This document shows positions 8,553 to 17,805 of a stretch of 36,031 bases of DNA, piece after piece. The position numbers were made by a program, and so were the translations under genes. Origin of the DNA: Lacihabitans sp. LS3-19 (GTDB lineage Bacteria; Bacteroidota; Bacteroidia; Cytophagales; Spirosomataceae); the NCBI RefSeq assembly GCF_024343575.1, contig NZ_RJUA01000022.1:1-36031 (forward strand). Direction: 5' to 3'. Below the pieces are notes generated by a model. It saw only the letters and a list, made by a program, of their open reading frames with translations. It was not told the DNA's origin and ran no database searches. Numbering within the stretch: the first letter of the stretch is position 1; every line of letters begins with the position of its first letter.

Positions 8553-11276
8553 TTATTTCACTTCACTGGGCACAATGCCATATTTTTCAAAAAATGTCTT
8601 GCTAAAATAACTCAAACTTTCAAAACCCACTTTAAAGGCAATTTCAGACACGCTACCAGCATTTTCTTTTAATAAATCATGGGCTTTTTGTAGCCTATAA
8701 TCTCTGATAAATTCGACTATAGTTTGATTGGAAAGTGCTTTTATTTTCCGCAATAACTGCGACTGGCTCATGCCTATCTCACGGCTAAAATCTTCAACAC
8801 CGAACTTGTTGTTTGATAAATTACCATCAAGAATCTTCTTAAGTTTGAGTTTGAATTCATTTTCCACAGTTAATTTGACAGTCTTATTAGATTCTAATGC
8901 TACAATTTGTTTACTAAAAAGACGCTGTAGCTTTTGTTGTTTTTCAATTAGATTCCAAAGCCTTGTTTGAAGCTCTTTTTTGTTAAATGGTTTGGTCAGA
9001 TATTCATCTGCACCATATTCAAAACTTTTTATACGGCTTTCCACTTCAGCTTTGGCAGTCAATAAAACCAAAGGAATATGAGATGTTTTAATGTTAGATT
9101 TTAAGCTTTTACAAAGTTCCAAGCCATCTTTTTCAGGCATCATGTAATCACTTATTATTATATCTGGCAAACTTTCCAAAGCAATTTCTTCGCCTATTAG
9201 ACCATTCTCGGCTTCGATTAGCTCAAAATCATCGGATAAAATAGACCGAATAAATTCCCTTAAATCGCTATTATCTTCAACTAAAAGTAAAATCGGTTTA
9301 TTTTTGTTTTCTTTTATTGGATTTGCCTTATTCTCATTTAGAATATTTAAAACTGAATTAGAACTTTCCATCACTTCCAATCTATTAATTTGCTTAAATG
9401 GCAAAGTCAATAAAAAGCTTGTTCCATGACCCAAGCTACTTTTCACCTCAATTTTTATGTCCATCAAATTTGCAAATTCCTTTACCAATGCAAGGCCAAT
9501 TCCTGTTCCATAAATCTGAGAATTGTTTTCTTGTACCTGATAAAAACGATCAAAAATTTTCTCCAAATCACTTTCTTTCAAACCTATTCCAGAATCCTCT
9601 ATTTTAATTTTCAAGATTTCATTTTCTAAATAGGTACTTAAAACGATTTTACCATATTCAGGCGTAAATTTGAAAGCATTAGATAAAAGGTTATTTAGAA
9701 TTTTTTCGAATTTATCTGTATCAAAACTGGTATAAAAATCACTTGGTTGAATATCATTCATGAATTCAATATGCTTACTTTCTGCCATTGATTTATAAGC
9801 ACTTGCAATAAGCTTTACATTTTTTATGAAATCAGTTTGCTGGATGTTTAACTGAAATTCATTGCTTTGGAGCTTGCTTAAATCTAAAAGTTCATTGATA
9901 AGATTTAATAGATTTTCTGCATTTCTTTTAATCATCCCGAAGATATTTTCATTTGGATATTTTTCAACCAACGTTTCTATTGGCCCCAAAATCAGGCTAA
10001 GTGGTGTCCGGAATTCATGTGTAATATTTGTAAAGAATTGTGTTTTTGTATTATCTAATTCGAGTAATTTTTCATTAGTCAATTTATTGAAAATGTCATT
10101 TTGCTCTGCTTTTATAGCTTTTACTTGAATCTTTTTAATAATGTTCCCTAAAAAAAACACAAAAAACAATATCTCCCCAATAAACAATATGGTGGCTATA
10201 GTAAAGAGAGGTTTAAATTCTAAATAACCCAACAATCTAATGTTAATAAACATATAGCTGATAGTGGTCATCAGGAAAAGAATAGCATAATAATTATCGA
10301 ATTTGAGTTTTTTAAAGATGCAAAAAATGTAGATACTTACTATAAAAAGGCTGTTAATTACGACCAACCAAGGGCCGGTATTTAGCCAATACCATTGATA
10401 AGATACTAAAACAACAATGTCTAAAAGTATATTAAATATTATGGTAAAAATCAGTGTATGTTTAACCCAAGCACCTAATTTAGCTATGGGGAGATGACTC
10501 AAAGCAAATAAAGAAGCCGCCATTGGTGTGGAAGTATAACAAATAAAATCAATTTTTGCCGCTAAAATGGGAGAATCTGTAAACCATGGCCCAGGGATGT
10601 TCAATAGTCCCCAATATCCCAAAGTCTTGAAAATAGTATGAACAGAATATACTGTAAATGTAAAATCCTTTATGATTATGAAGCCCATTACAAAAACCAA
10701 TATAAAACGAAAAATCAAAAAGCCATTCACCGTACCTTGGTAGGCATAATAATCCAATTTGTAATTAGGATATTCTTTTTCGCTATATAGCTCTAATCTG
10801 CTATAATTTCCTCTTAAACTTTTGTGTCTAATATAGATCTCTCTACTCTTGCTGGCTGAAATATTAAAACTAAAAACGACTTCTTTCTCGAATAATTTTT
10901 TTTCTTTTTGGTAAGTAAAAAGAGGAAAGGTTGTTTTTTTAAAATTACCGTCTCCTTCCTCTGATATGTAAAACTCTAGTGTATCAACGAGGCTATTTGT
11001 CCAAATTAGATATAAATTTTGGGTGGTATCAGTATCATTTTTGAATTTAGAATGAAGCCAAAAATTGGCATTCGAATAAGGAAAAATTATGTGGTCTTTT
11101 AAAATTGGACTAAATATTTTTTGCCCAAATACCTGCTTAGGACTTAAACTTGAAAGGTCCTCGTATATTTCAAATTTATTAGTAATATTCGACGAATTCG
11201 GGCTATTTTTTGTTATTTCAATACTTTGAGCCCACAAAAAATTTGTAAAAAGAAAGAAAAATAAAAATTTATTCAT
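8553..11276 (-). CDS. Hybrid histidine kinase/response regulator with 7TMR-DISM sensor and AraC output
   Basis: The 907-residue protein combines a full signalling chain. It has a signal peptide (1-16), an extracellular 7TMR-DISM extracellular-type sensor (about 30-170) and seven hydrophobic helices (about 185-382). The HisKA domain has the phospho-acceptor H420 in 'NITHEFRTPLSLILGP'. The HATPase has an N-box near N529-N533, 'DSGIGL' (561-566) and 'GTGIGLALV' (590-598). The receiver domain (about 660-780) has phospho-acceptor D710 in 'IIISDYMMP' and K762. A C-terminal AraC helix-turn-helix (about 805-907) ends the chain. It should sense an extracellular ligand, probably carbohydrate-like, and control transcription directly. 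It lies upstream of the LytTR-adhesin operon in the same orientation, separated by 249 bp with the candidate operator. All key residues seem intact. Confidence 0.95.
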   Translation of the reverse strand: MNKFLFFFLFTNFLWAQSIEITKNSPNSSNITNKFEIYEDLSSLSPKQVFGQKIFSPILKDHIIFPYSNANFWLHSKFKNDTDTTQNLYLIWTNSLVDTLEFYISEEGDGNFKKTTFPLFTYQKEKKLFEKEVVFSFNISASKSREIYIRHKSLRGNYSRLELYSEKEYPNYKLDYYAYQGTVNGFLIFRFILVFVMGFIIIKDFTFTVYSVHTIFKTLGYWGLLNIPGPWFTDSPILAAKIDFICYTSTPMAASLFALSHLPIAKLGAWVKHTLIFTIIFNILLDIVVLVSYQWYWLNTGPWLVVINSLFIVSIYIFCIFKKLKFDNYYAILFLMTTISYMFINIRLLGYLEFKPLFTIATILFIGEILFFVFFLGNIIKKIQVKAIKAEQNDIFNKLTNEKLLELDNTKTQFFTNITHEFRTPLSLILGPIETLVEKYPNENIFGMIKRNAENLLNLINELLDLSKLQSNEFQLNIQQTDFIKNVKLIASAYKSMAESKHIEFMNDIQPSDFYTSFDTDKFEKILNNLLSNAFKFTPEYGKIVLSTYLENEILKIKIEDSGIGLKESDLEKIFDRFYQVQENNSQIYGTGIGLALVKEFANLMDIKIEVKSSLGHGTSFLLTLPFKQINRLEVMESSNSVLNILNENKANPIKENKNKPILLLVEDNSDLREFIRSILSDDFELIEAENGLIGEEIALESLPDIIISDYMMPEKDGLELCKSLKSNIKTSHIPLVLLTAKAEVESRIKSFEYGADEYLTKPFNKKELQTRLWNLIEKQQKLQRLFSKQIVALESNKTVKLTVENEFKLKLKKILDGNLSNNKFGVEDFSREIGMSQSQLLRKIKALSNQTIVEFIRDYRLQKAHDLLKENAGSVSEIAFKVGFESLSYFSKTFFEKYGIVPSEVK

Positions 11277-11380
11277 TTTAGTAATTCATGGCAAAAGAAA
11301 ATGGATACTTATTAAGTCTAAAAAGAAAGGCTATCAAGTAATTCCCATGATTTCAATTCTTTAAACTAAAAAAAGCTTTT

Positions 11381-11413
11381 CAAATTTAATTATAATTTAA
11401 GTATTCCTCCAAA
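11381..11413 (-). promoter_or_regulatory. Bacteroidota-type promoter for the hybrid kinase gene
   Basis: On the minus strand TTTG (11413-11410) is followed, after 21 bp, by TAAATTTG (11388-11381), matching the TTTG / TAnnTTTG -33/-7 consensus with acceptable spacing. It would give a leader of roughly 100 nt before the ATG at 11276. No other gene lies between. Confidence 0.5.
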
Positions 11414-11507
11414 ACTTCCTACATATTATAAACGATTGAAAGAAAAGAACTCGAAAGATATAATTTACAAATCAATTAATAATTTAAAAATTTAGCTTAT
11501 TTAAAAA

Positions 11508-12257
11508 TCAATAACCCGAAGTAACTTTTTCAACTTCTTTGGATTTTAAACCTAGCCTTTCCTTTGCGTCTTCACAAATAGCCGCTGTAGCTGTGGCTCC
11601 CATTCTTGTGCAGCCTAACTCCCTGATTCTTAGTAAGCCGTCCAGCGTTCTTACGCCACCTGCGGCTTTTATTTGTACTTCTGGAGCACTGTATTTTCGC
11701 ATCAATTGAAGATCATGTTCTGTGGCTCCTTTGTAGTTGTAGTCACCACTTGGCAGTTTTACGTAGCCGTAACCAGTCGAGGTTTTTACAAAAGCCACTC
11801 CAATTGTGCTACAGATTTTGCAGAGTTTAATTTTGTATTTGTCTTTGGGTATAAAATCATTTTCGAAAATGACTTTCAATATGGCTCCATGTTTTACACA
11901 CTCTTTATTTATCGCAAAAATCTCTTTTTTTACATAACGCCAATCTTCTCCCAAAACCTTACCCACGTTTACCACCATGTCGATTTCTGTAGCACCGTCT
12001 TTGCAAGCCAATCGGGTTTCAAACACTTTGGTTTGGATTGTGCTGTTTCCATGCGGAAAACCGATTACACTGCAAACTTTCACATCCGAATCTTTGAGTA
12101 ATTCAGCAGTTTGCTTTACAAAATAAGGCTTGATACAAACTGCCGCTACGTCGTATTCTATAGCCAATTTACAGCCTGCAATCAGCTCGGCGTCTGTCAT
12201 AGTTGGGTGTAAAAGCGAATGATCAATGGTTTTGGCAACTTCTTTTAAGGTAAACAT
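11508..12257 (-). CDS. deoC: Deoxyribose-phosphate aldolase
   Basis: This cytoplasmic class I aldolase reversibly cleaves 2-deoxy-D-ribose 5-phosphate to glyceraldehyde 3-phosphate and acetaldehyde, in deoxynucleoside salvage. At 249 residues it is normal length. The Schiff-base lysine is K158 in 'FVKTSTGYG'; D93 ('EIDMVVN') and K197 ('IKAAGGVRT') complete the catalytic triad by analogy with the E. coli enzyme. 'IDHSLLHPTM' near the N-terminus is the usual family start, so the ATG at 12257 is secure. It stands alone, with no deo-operon partners nearby, and is separated from the next gene upstream by a repeat array. Confidence 0.97.
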   Translation of the reverse strand: MFTLKEVAKTIDHSLLHPTMTDAELIAGCKLAIEYDVAAVCIKPYFVKQTAELLKDSDVKVCSVIGFPHGNSTIQTKVFETRLACKDGATEIDMVVNVGKVLGEDWRYVKKEIFAINKECVKHGAILKVIFENDFIPKDKYKIKLCKICSTIGVAFVKTSTGYGYVKLPSGDYNYKGATEHDLQLMRKYSAPEVQIKAAGGVRTLDGLLRIRELGCTRMGATATAAICEDAKERLGLKSKEVEKVTSGY

Positions 12258-12440
12258 AAGGTTTTTGAATAAATGCTTGAAATTTGAGCAGGTTTTTTGT
12301 TTTAAATCTTTACAATTTTACAAAAATAAGTGTAAATAGTTTAAAATTAGGTAAATATAATTTGGCGGAAAATCATATTTCTAAAAAAGGAATTGAAAGG
12401 TGTTTTTTGGGTTGATTGTTAGGATTTATAAATAAAATAA

Positions 12441-12886
12441 TGTCATCCCTTCGGGATTTATAGCTGTATTTACCCTTTCTTTTTTATATATAATAATGTC
12501 ATCCCTTCGGGATTTTCCTCAGTTTTTACCTTTTTATTTTTTATATTAATATCATCCCTTCGGGATTTATAGTAGAATGTGACTTTTCTTTATTTAAAAT
12601 AATATCATCCCTTCGGAATTTAAAGCTGTATTTACCTTTTCTTTTTTTAGAATAATATCATCCCTTCGGGATTTCACTCAATTCATATTTTTTTCTACAA
12701 TAATGTCATCCCTTCGGGATTTATAGCATTATGTGACTTTTCTTTATTTAAAATAATTTCATCTCTTCGGGAATAATAGCGGAATAAGTCTTTTCTTTAT
12801 TTAGAATAATTTCATCCCTTCGGAATTTATAGCGAAATGTGTCTTTTCACTATTTAAAATAATTTCATCCCTGCGGGATTTAAATG
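12441..12886. repeat. Tandem array of nine 53-bp units with a palindromic core
   Basis: Cores of the form ATCCCTTCGGGAT start at 12445, 12501, 12554, 12607, 12660, 12708, 12761, 12814 and 12867. Spacing is 53 bp in six of eight steps, 56 and 48 in the others. Each core can form a 5-bp stem with a 3-base loop. A wider 'AATnTCATCCCTTCGGGATTTATAG' block and a T-rich remainder are also shared, so the units are diverged tandem copies. Cores at 12607, 12761, 12814 and 12867 carry substitutions. The array fills the gap between deoC and the DUF5107 gene. The rest of this 815-bp gap (12258-12440, 12887-13072) shows no convincing gene. Confidence 0.9.
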
Positions 12887-13072
12887 GTGTAATATCATTC
12901 GTTTTATATAAAGATTTTCTCCTTTATGGACTAAATTTATATCACAAAACCACATAATGGTGAAATTATTAAACTTCAACCTAATGAACCAAAAACCTAG
13001 AAAGTAATTAATCCAATAAGCTAAATGAGCCAATTTATGTTTTAATCGAAAAAAGTATCTGTATTTAAACAA

Positions 13073-16000
13073 CTATTCACTTAAAGTCACAGCCTTCTCA
13101 ATAATTTCAAAATACTTATTTGATTTCATATCATTTCTTAATTGCTCCAAAGCCTTATTATTTTTTTCTATATTGGCCAAAATCCATCTTGAAGCAGGTT
13201 TGTTTTTCAAACTTTCCGAATTAATTATTTTCACCAAATCCTTAATTTTTGAAGTCTCATTATTCTTTTCTAAAATGCTGAAATACAAAATATCATTTAA
13301 GCTTATCGCACCATCTTTTATTCTTTTATCCGAAAACTTCTCAATATTTCCTTCGAGTTTTCTCGCATTTTCTTTTTGGTTAGTTTTGTTCAAAATTAAA
13401 GATTGTAAATAATCTTGAATTCTAATATCGGATACATAAGGCTTCCCAACACCCAGGTTTTCGGGATATTCTTTCGATTTTTCTAGGCTTAGTAAAGCCG
13501 CATCGTAGTTTTTCGACTCAGTACCTTCCAAGGTTTTTAACAAATAGGCTTGTTCGTAAATTGTTTTCCCTTCTCTGGAATGCTCAAAAGGTATGGCTAC
13601 CATTTTTGATAAAACAGTCAAACATTCATCGTATTTCTTGTTGTTCAAAAGCGTTTTGGCATTTTGCAAGGCCAAATAAAAATTATCTTTAAAGAGCAAT
13701 CTGGCCTCTTCAGAAAGCGATAAGGCCATTTTGTGATCTGAAATCCCTTCATAATATTCAATCAATTTACTCCAGTTTCTCCATTCTTTGGCGTTAATAT
13801 TTTTCGCTTTTTGCAGATCTGCTAAAACTTGTTTTTCATCTTTTCCTTTCATCAAAAAGGCTCTTGAAATATAAAATGGTGAGAAATCAGGCTCATTCCC
13901 GCATTTTATAAGCAAGTCTTTCGCTTCTTCTATTCGGTCTATGCCCCAATAATTCAAAGCCAAATAATATTTAAACTTCCAAGACGAATGGTTTGCAATT
14001 GCCCAAGTTAGTGCCTCCACATCTTCGGTACGATATGGAAATACAAAGTCTGGAGATTCTTGAGCACAAGTGTTTAGAGCAGCAGTATTTTTTTGTAAAA
14101 AGGCTTTCCAAATACTTACCAAACTATTTTTAGGTGCCTTATTTAAAACTTCTAAAGCGTCTTTTTCTAAGCCTAATTTCTTGTAATCCAAACACAACTC
14201 AAGATAGGTTTGGTACGGAAATTCATTTTTTATTTTGTTTTGAAAAGCCAAAAGATTCGCTTGGTTTTTCTCTAAATTATATTTTTCGAAAGAAGCAAAA
14301 TGATTCAATGGATCTAGCTCTATTATTTGATTAATAGTTTGTTGAGCCAATATGTTTTTGCCGGTTTCCCTATACAATACCACCAATAATTTCATAGCAT
14401 TGACATTAAACCTATTATAATCTAAAGCCGATTGAGCGTATTTTTCAGTTAAGCCATAGTCTTTTTGCAAAAATCTTATAGCAGCCATCTCAGCATTTGC
14501 AGCCGACCTATATTCCATACTTCTCGCCGCCCAGCCAAAAGACTCCAAGGCATTTAAATAATCACCTTTTAAGCTGTAATTTATTCCTGCAAAATAATTC
14601 GCCGCAGGATGATAAGTATCTAAAGTCAAGGCCATATTGGCATAAATGAGTGCCGAATCAGGCAAATTATTTCGATAATACAATTCGGAAAGAGCAGCCA
14701 TAGCGTCAATGTGCATGGCGTCTTTTTGAAGGCAAACTTTCAGGATCTTTTTGGCAGCCGAATAATTCCGATTTTCTTTTTGTTCGATCCCAATTTGATA
14801 AAAATTAGCTGCACTTTCGGGGTCAAGCGGAATAGTCGTGGCAAATGGCCTTTTTAGGATATTTTCGATTTTTGAGGTATGTTTCAAATCCATGCCAGTG
14901 GCTTCTACTTCGAAATCTGCACCATCTTCTATGTTCACAGAAGTTTTAAAAACATCCATCGGCTGGAAGGTCTTGTCTGTGGAGAAGATTATTTTCCCTT
15001 TAGATTTCACCGTAATCTTACTTTGTACAAACGCCAATGCATTTATCCCGATTTGCAGTTTCCCATTTTCATTTTTTATGCTCAAAACTCCTTGCGGAGA
15101 TACTTCGGTCAGGCCACCAATTTCCTTTACAGGAAACCAAATTTCTTTCCAAGTGTCTGTTACACTCGGGTTAAAAGGCAACTCTTTTATGGGACTTCTA
15201 AACCCCGACTGTGCATATTGGTTAAATGATCTTCCAGCCTGAAACTCCATGTATTGTCCATCTGTGTCAGTCAATAAATCCTCCCAAATGCCACCATCGC
15301 GAGCGGTAGACCAGAGCCAAAGTTTGCGACCTGGCATGTCTTCATATAAAGCCCAATGCCCAAATCCAAAATTAGATTTATGGAAATAACCACCCATAAA
15401 ATCATTGTATTCGCCTACGGTATGGATACTTTTATCAGAGCCAAAATTATCGTTTTTATACAAAGAGAGATCATGCCCTTCTTCATCAACTGGCCAAGGA
15501 TGCACATCGCCGTTATGATCAAGGGTCTGATTGCCAGGGTAATAAAACTCTAAATCTTCAGAAACTGCGGCGGCACCAGTCATAAAGTTATAATAGGTTT
15601 GTGGAACTGGGGTCGGGTTGTTCCAAAGGGCCTTCGTTTCGAAATATGCCTTGTCTTTAGGCAATCTGATTTCAACCCGCCACTGCGTGCGTGAGGTAAG
15701 GTCAGTGTTTCCAACAAAACAAGATACGCTTCCGTCGGCGTTTTCTTTGGTTAGATAATCTACCGGTGTCGCAGTAGATGGATTGTGACCAATAAAACCA
15801 AAATTAAACTCTATACCGCCAGATGTCCATGGCCCACGCATGGATATATTGCGAAATTTCATGACCTCATTCCTGTAGATAAACTCTTTGCCCGTAGATT
15901 TCTCTATGGCTCCCCAAACTTTTCCACCGACTTCGGGCAAAACCCATACGATAATATAGTCATTTTCGAGTTTTACAACTTTCCATTTTTGCATTTCTCC

Positions 16001-16183
16001 CTTCAAACTGTAGCCCTCAAATGAATGATAAGGATATATATTGGTCCTCACTGTCAATATTGGATTGGGGTTCGGGTCTGAAAAAGGATAAGTCAGAAAA
16101 GGTCGAGACTCTTCACTTATCGTTGCTTTCTTTTGTGCAAAAACCAATACGGGCAGGAGTAAAAAAACAAGGACTTTATTCAT
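13073..16183 (-). CDS. Secreted DUF5107/TPR protein
   Basis: The open frame begins at 16234, but the ATG at 16183 is preferred because a clean signal peptide follows it (MNKVLVFLLLPVLVFAQ). That gives about 1036 residues. The N-terminal third (about residues 35-340) matches the DUF5107 family, which has a galactose-mutarotase-like beta-sandwich look: 'EVGGKVWGAIEKSTGKEFIYRN', then 'GPWTSGGIEFNFGFIGH'. After a beta-rich linker, residues about 455-1000 are TPR-like helical repeats, for example 'SALIYANMALTLDTYHPAANYFAGINY'. The family is linked to glycan handling, but no reaction is established that I can name. It is transcribed alone, toward the repeat array. The GH140-like gene nearby is the other carbohydrate-related protein in the block. 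Confidence 0.88.
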   Translation of the reverse strand: MNKVLVFLLLPVLVFAQKKATISEESRPFLTYPFSDPNPNPILTVRTNIYPYHSFEGYSLKGEMQKWKVVKLENDYIIVWVLPEVGGKVWGAIEKSTGKEFIYRNEVMKFRNISMRGPWTSGGIEFNFGFIGHNPSTATPVDYLTKENADGSVSCFVGNTDLTSRTQWRVEIRLPKDKAYFETKALWNNPTPVPQTYYNFMTGAAAVSEDLEFYYPGNQTLDHNGDVHPWPVDEEGHDLSLYKNDNFGSDKSIHTVGEYNDFMGGYFHKSNFGFGHWALYEDMPGRKLWLWSTARDGGIWEDLLTDTDGQYMEFQAGRSFNQYAQSGFRSPIKELPFNPSVTDTWKEIWFPVKEIGGLTEVSPQGVLSIKNENGKLQIGINALAFVQSKITVKSKGKIIFSTDKTFQPMDVFKTSVNIEDGADFEVEATGMDLKHTSKIENILKRPFATTIPLDPESAANFYQIGIEQKENRNYSAAKKILKVCLQKDAMHIDAMAALSELYYRNNLPDSALIYANMALTLDTYHPAANYFAGINYSLKGDYLNALESFGWAARSMEYRSAANAEMAAIRFLQKDYGLTEKYAQSALDYNRFNVNAMKLLVVLYRETGKNILAQQTINQIIELDPLNHFASFEKYNLEKNQANLLAFQNKIKNEFPYQTYLELCLDYKKLGLEKDALEVLNKAPKNSLVSIWKAFLQKNTAALNTCAQESPDFVFPYRTEDVEALTWAIANHSSWKFKYYLALNYWGIDRIEEAKDLLIKCGNEPDFSPFYISRAFLMKGKDEKQVLADLQKAKNINAKEWRNWSKLIEYYEGISDHKMALSLSEEARLLFKDNFYLALQNAKTLLNNKKYDECLTVLSKMVAIPFEHSREGKTIYEQAYLLKTLEGTESKNYDAALLSLEKSKEYPENLGVGKPYVSDIRIQDYLQSLILNKTNQKENARKLEGNIEKFSDKRIKDGAISLNDILYFSILEKNNETSKIKDLVKIINSESLKNKPASRWILANIEKNNKALEQLRNDMKSNKYFEIIEKAVTLSE

Positions 16184-16426
16184 TTTGGATAAGGTTTTTA
16201 TTACGAAGAGAATAGGCATGAAATCTTTAAGCAATATACAAAATAAAAACTTTTATTATTAAAATATTTTATTAAATGCGAGGGATTTAAAATTTGAAAT
16301 TAAACATACTAAATTTTCAAAATAATCATTAGAAAACTAGCTATATTTAATCTTAACCTTACTTAATTAAGAAAATATGTTTTAATATTGCTAAGCCTTT
16401 TTTAGTAAAAAAGTAATTAAAAAAAC

Positions 16427-16774
16427 ATGGAAAAATATCTCCTAATAGTAAGAGAAAACCTTGCAAAGATTGGGGCTTTAAGTGATGAAGACAGATTTGC
16501 GGCTGGCCCTGATATGATGCCTTGGGTGAATGATTTAATAGAAAAAGGAAAATACATAACTGGCTCTCCTTTGACAGTTTCGGGCAGCTATGTGAGTCAA
16601 AATGGTGTAAAAACTGAAGGTGATTTTTTAACAAATTCAGAAGGAATTTCTGGTTTTGACATAATTTGGGCCGAAAATATGGAAGATGCAACCGCCATAG
16701 CGAAAGATTGTCCCATGGTAAAATGCGGTCACTGTGTTAGAGAAGTTAGAAAATTTATAGCATTACCCGAATAA
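16427..16774 (+). CDS. YCII-related domain protein
   Basis: This 115-residue protein starts 'MEKYLLIVRENL' and has the ferredoxin-like alpha+beta pattern of the YCII/DGPF family, with 'GSPLTVSGSYV' in the middle and a 'VREVRKF' closing strand. Family members are small dimeric cytoplasmic proteins, some with hydrolase or dehalogenase-like activity; the role here is unknown. It is the first gene of a tight three-gene operon: the cyclase-family gene starts 4 bp after its stop. The start ATG follows an A-rich stretch, with no clear Shine-Dalgarno site. Confidence 0.85.
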   Translation: MEKYLLIVRENLAKIGALSDEDRFAAGPDMMPWVNDLIEKGKYITGSPLTVSGSYVSQNGVKTEGDFLTNSEGISGFDIIWAENMEDATAIAKDCPMVKCGHCVREVRKFIALPE

Positions 16775-16778
16775 TATT

Positions 16779-17435
16779 TTGAAAAAATACATAGACCTGA
16801 GCCATACTATCGAAGTTGGATTGATTACCTACAAAGGACTTCCAGCACCCATTATTTGTGATTACCTGAGTCGAGAAGATTCCAAAAATATTTATGGCGA
16901 TGGAGCGGAGTTTCAGATAGGAAAAATAGAAATGGTGAGCAATACTGGCACATATCTAGACTGCCCGTTTCACCGATACGCCGACGGAAAAGACTTATCA
17001 GAAATAGCTTTGGAGGCACTTATTGATTTGGATGCTGTTCTTATCAAAATTCATCACAGCAAAAAGCTCAACATCACCAAAGAAGATTTGGTCGGTTTTG
17101 ATGTAAAAAACAAAGCAGTGCTTTTCTGCACGGGCTGGTCGGAATATTGGAATACTGACCAATACTTTGAGCATCATCCATTTCTAACACAGGATGCGGC
17201 GGAATATTTAAAAAATGCAGGTGCAAAATTGGTCGGCATAGATTCGCATAATATCGATGATACGCAAACCAAAAGTCGACCTGTTCACACTGTACTTCTA
17301 GGTGCTGAAATATTAATAGTAGAACACCTCTGCAATCTCGAAGCCATACCCGAAGGACCATTTAAATTCACAGCCCTACCACCTAAGTTTAAAGGCGTGG
17401 GCACATTTCCAGTAAGAGCAGTAGCAAGTATATAA
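16779..17435 (+). CDS. Cyclase-family (kynurenine formamidase-like) hydrolase, TTG start
   Basis: The 218-residue product belongs to the metal-dependent 'cyclase' hydrolase family that includes kynurenine formamidase. The start must be TTG at 16779: the conserved N-terminus (KKYIDLSHTIE) begins there and no ATG or GTG fits. The metal motif HxGTHxDxPxH appears as NTGTYLDCPFH (residues 55-65), so two of the usual histidines are Asn55 and Tyr59 while D61 and H65 are kept. The C-terminal 'VGIDSHNIDDT', 'RPVHTVLLG' and 'VEHLCNLE' match a subfamily. Substrate is unknown. It lies 4 bp after the YCII gene and 2 bp before the cupin gene, so the three are translated together. Confidence 0.88.
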   Translation: MKKYIDLSHTIEVGLITYKGLPAPIICDYLSREDSKNIYGDGAEFQIGKIEMVSNTGTYLDCPFHRYADGKDLSEIALEALIDLDAVLIKIHHSKKLNITKEDLVGFDVKNKAVLFCTGWSEYWNTDQYFEHHPFLTQDAAEYLKNAGAKLVGIDSHNIDDTQTKSRPVHTVLLGAEILIVEHLCNLEAIPEGPFKFTALPPKFKGVGTFPVRAVASI

Positions 17436-17437
17436 TT

Positions 17438-17800
17438 ATGCAAAATGTAAATATTACCGAAAAACTAAGTCTTTTCTCAGATTATTGGAATCCAAAAATC
17501 GTTGGAGAATTGAACGGCCAACATGTAAAACTCGTAAAACTAAAAGGCGAGTTTGTTTGGCATAGCCACGAAAATGAAGACGAGATGTTTTACGTTTTAA
17601 ATGGAACGCTTGAAATGGAATTTAGAGACAAAACTGTATCAGTAAACCAAAATGAATTCATAATAGTACCCAAAGGCGTAGAACACCGACCTGTAGCCAA
17701 AGAGGAAGTGAGTATAATGCTTTTTGAACCCGCTACAACATTAAATACTGGAGATGCAGAAAGTAATGAACTGACCAGGAACGAATTGGAGAAAATCTAA
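17438..17800 (+). CDS. Single-domain cupin protein
   Basis: This 120-residue cupin_2 protein has the first metal-binding motif 'WHSHENEDEMFYVLNGTL' (residues 41-58: H42, H44, E48 plausible ligands) and a second motif around 'FIIVPKGVEHRP' (residues 74-85) with a histidine. Such small cupins may be isomerases, dioxygenases or sensors; nothing here selects among them. It begins 2 bp after the cyclase gene and ends 5 bp from the convergent GH140-like gene, so no separate terminator fits between them. Confidence 0.9.
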   Translation: MQNVNITEKLSLFSDYWNPKIVGELNGQHVKLVKLKGEFVWHSHENEDEMFYVLNGTLEMEFRDKTVSVNQNEFIIVPKGVEHRPVAKEEVSIMLFEPATTLNTGDAESNELTRNELEKI

Positions 17801-17805
17801 TATTC

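Noticed and set aside
11673-12101. 142-residue plus-strand open frame
   Set aside because: It is antisense to deoC, which has all its active-site residues in the other frame.
12441-12886. CRISPR-like regular repeat array
   Set aside because: The 'spacers' are related to each other, the conserved part contains a short self-complementary core with substitutions, and no cas gene is near. It is a tandem repeat.
12854-13072. 72-residue open frame on the minus strand
   Set aside because: Its last part is translated from the ninth copy of the 53-bp repeat (giving LNPAGMK), and composition is unlike a real protein.
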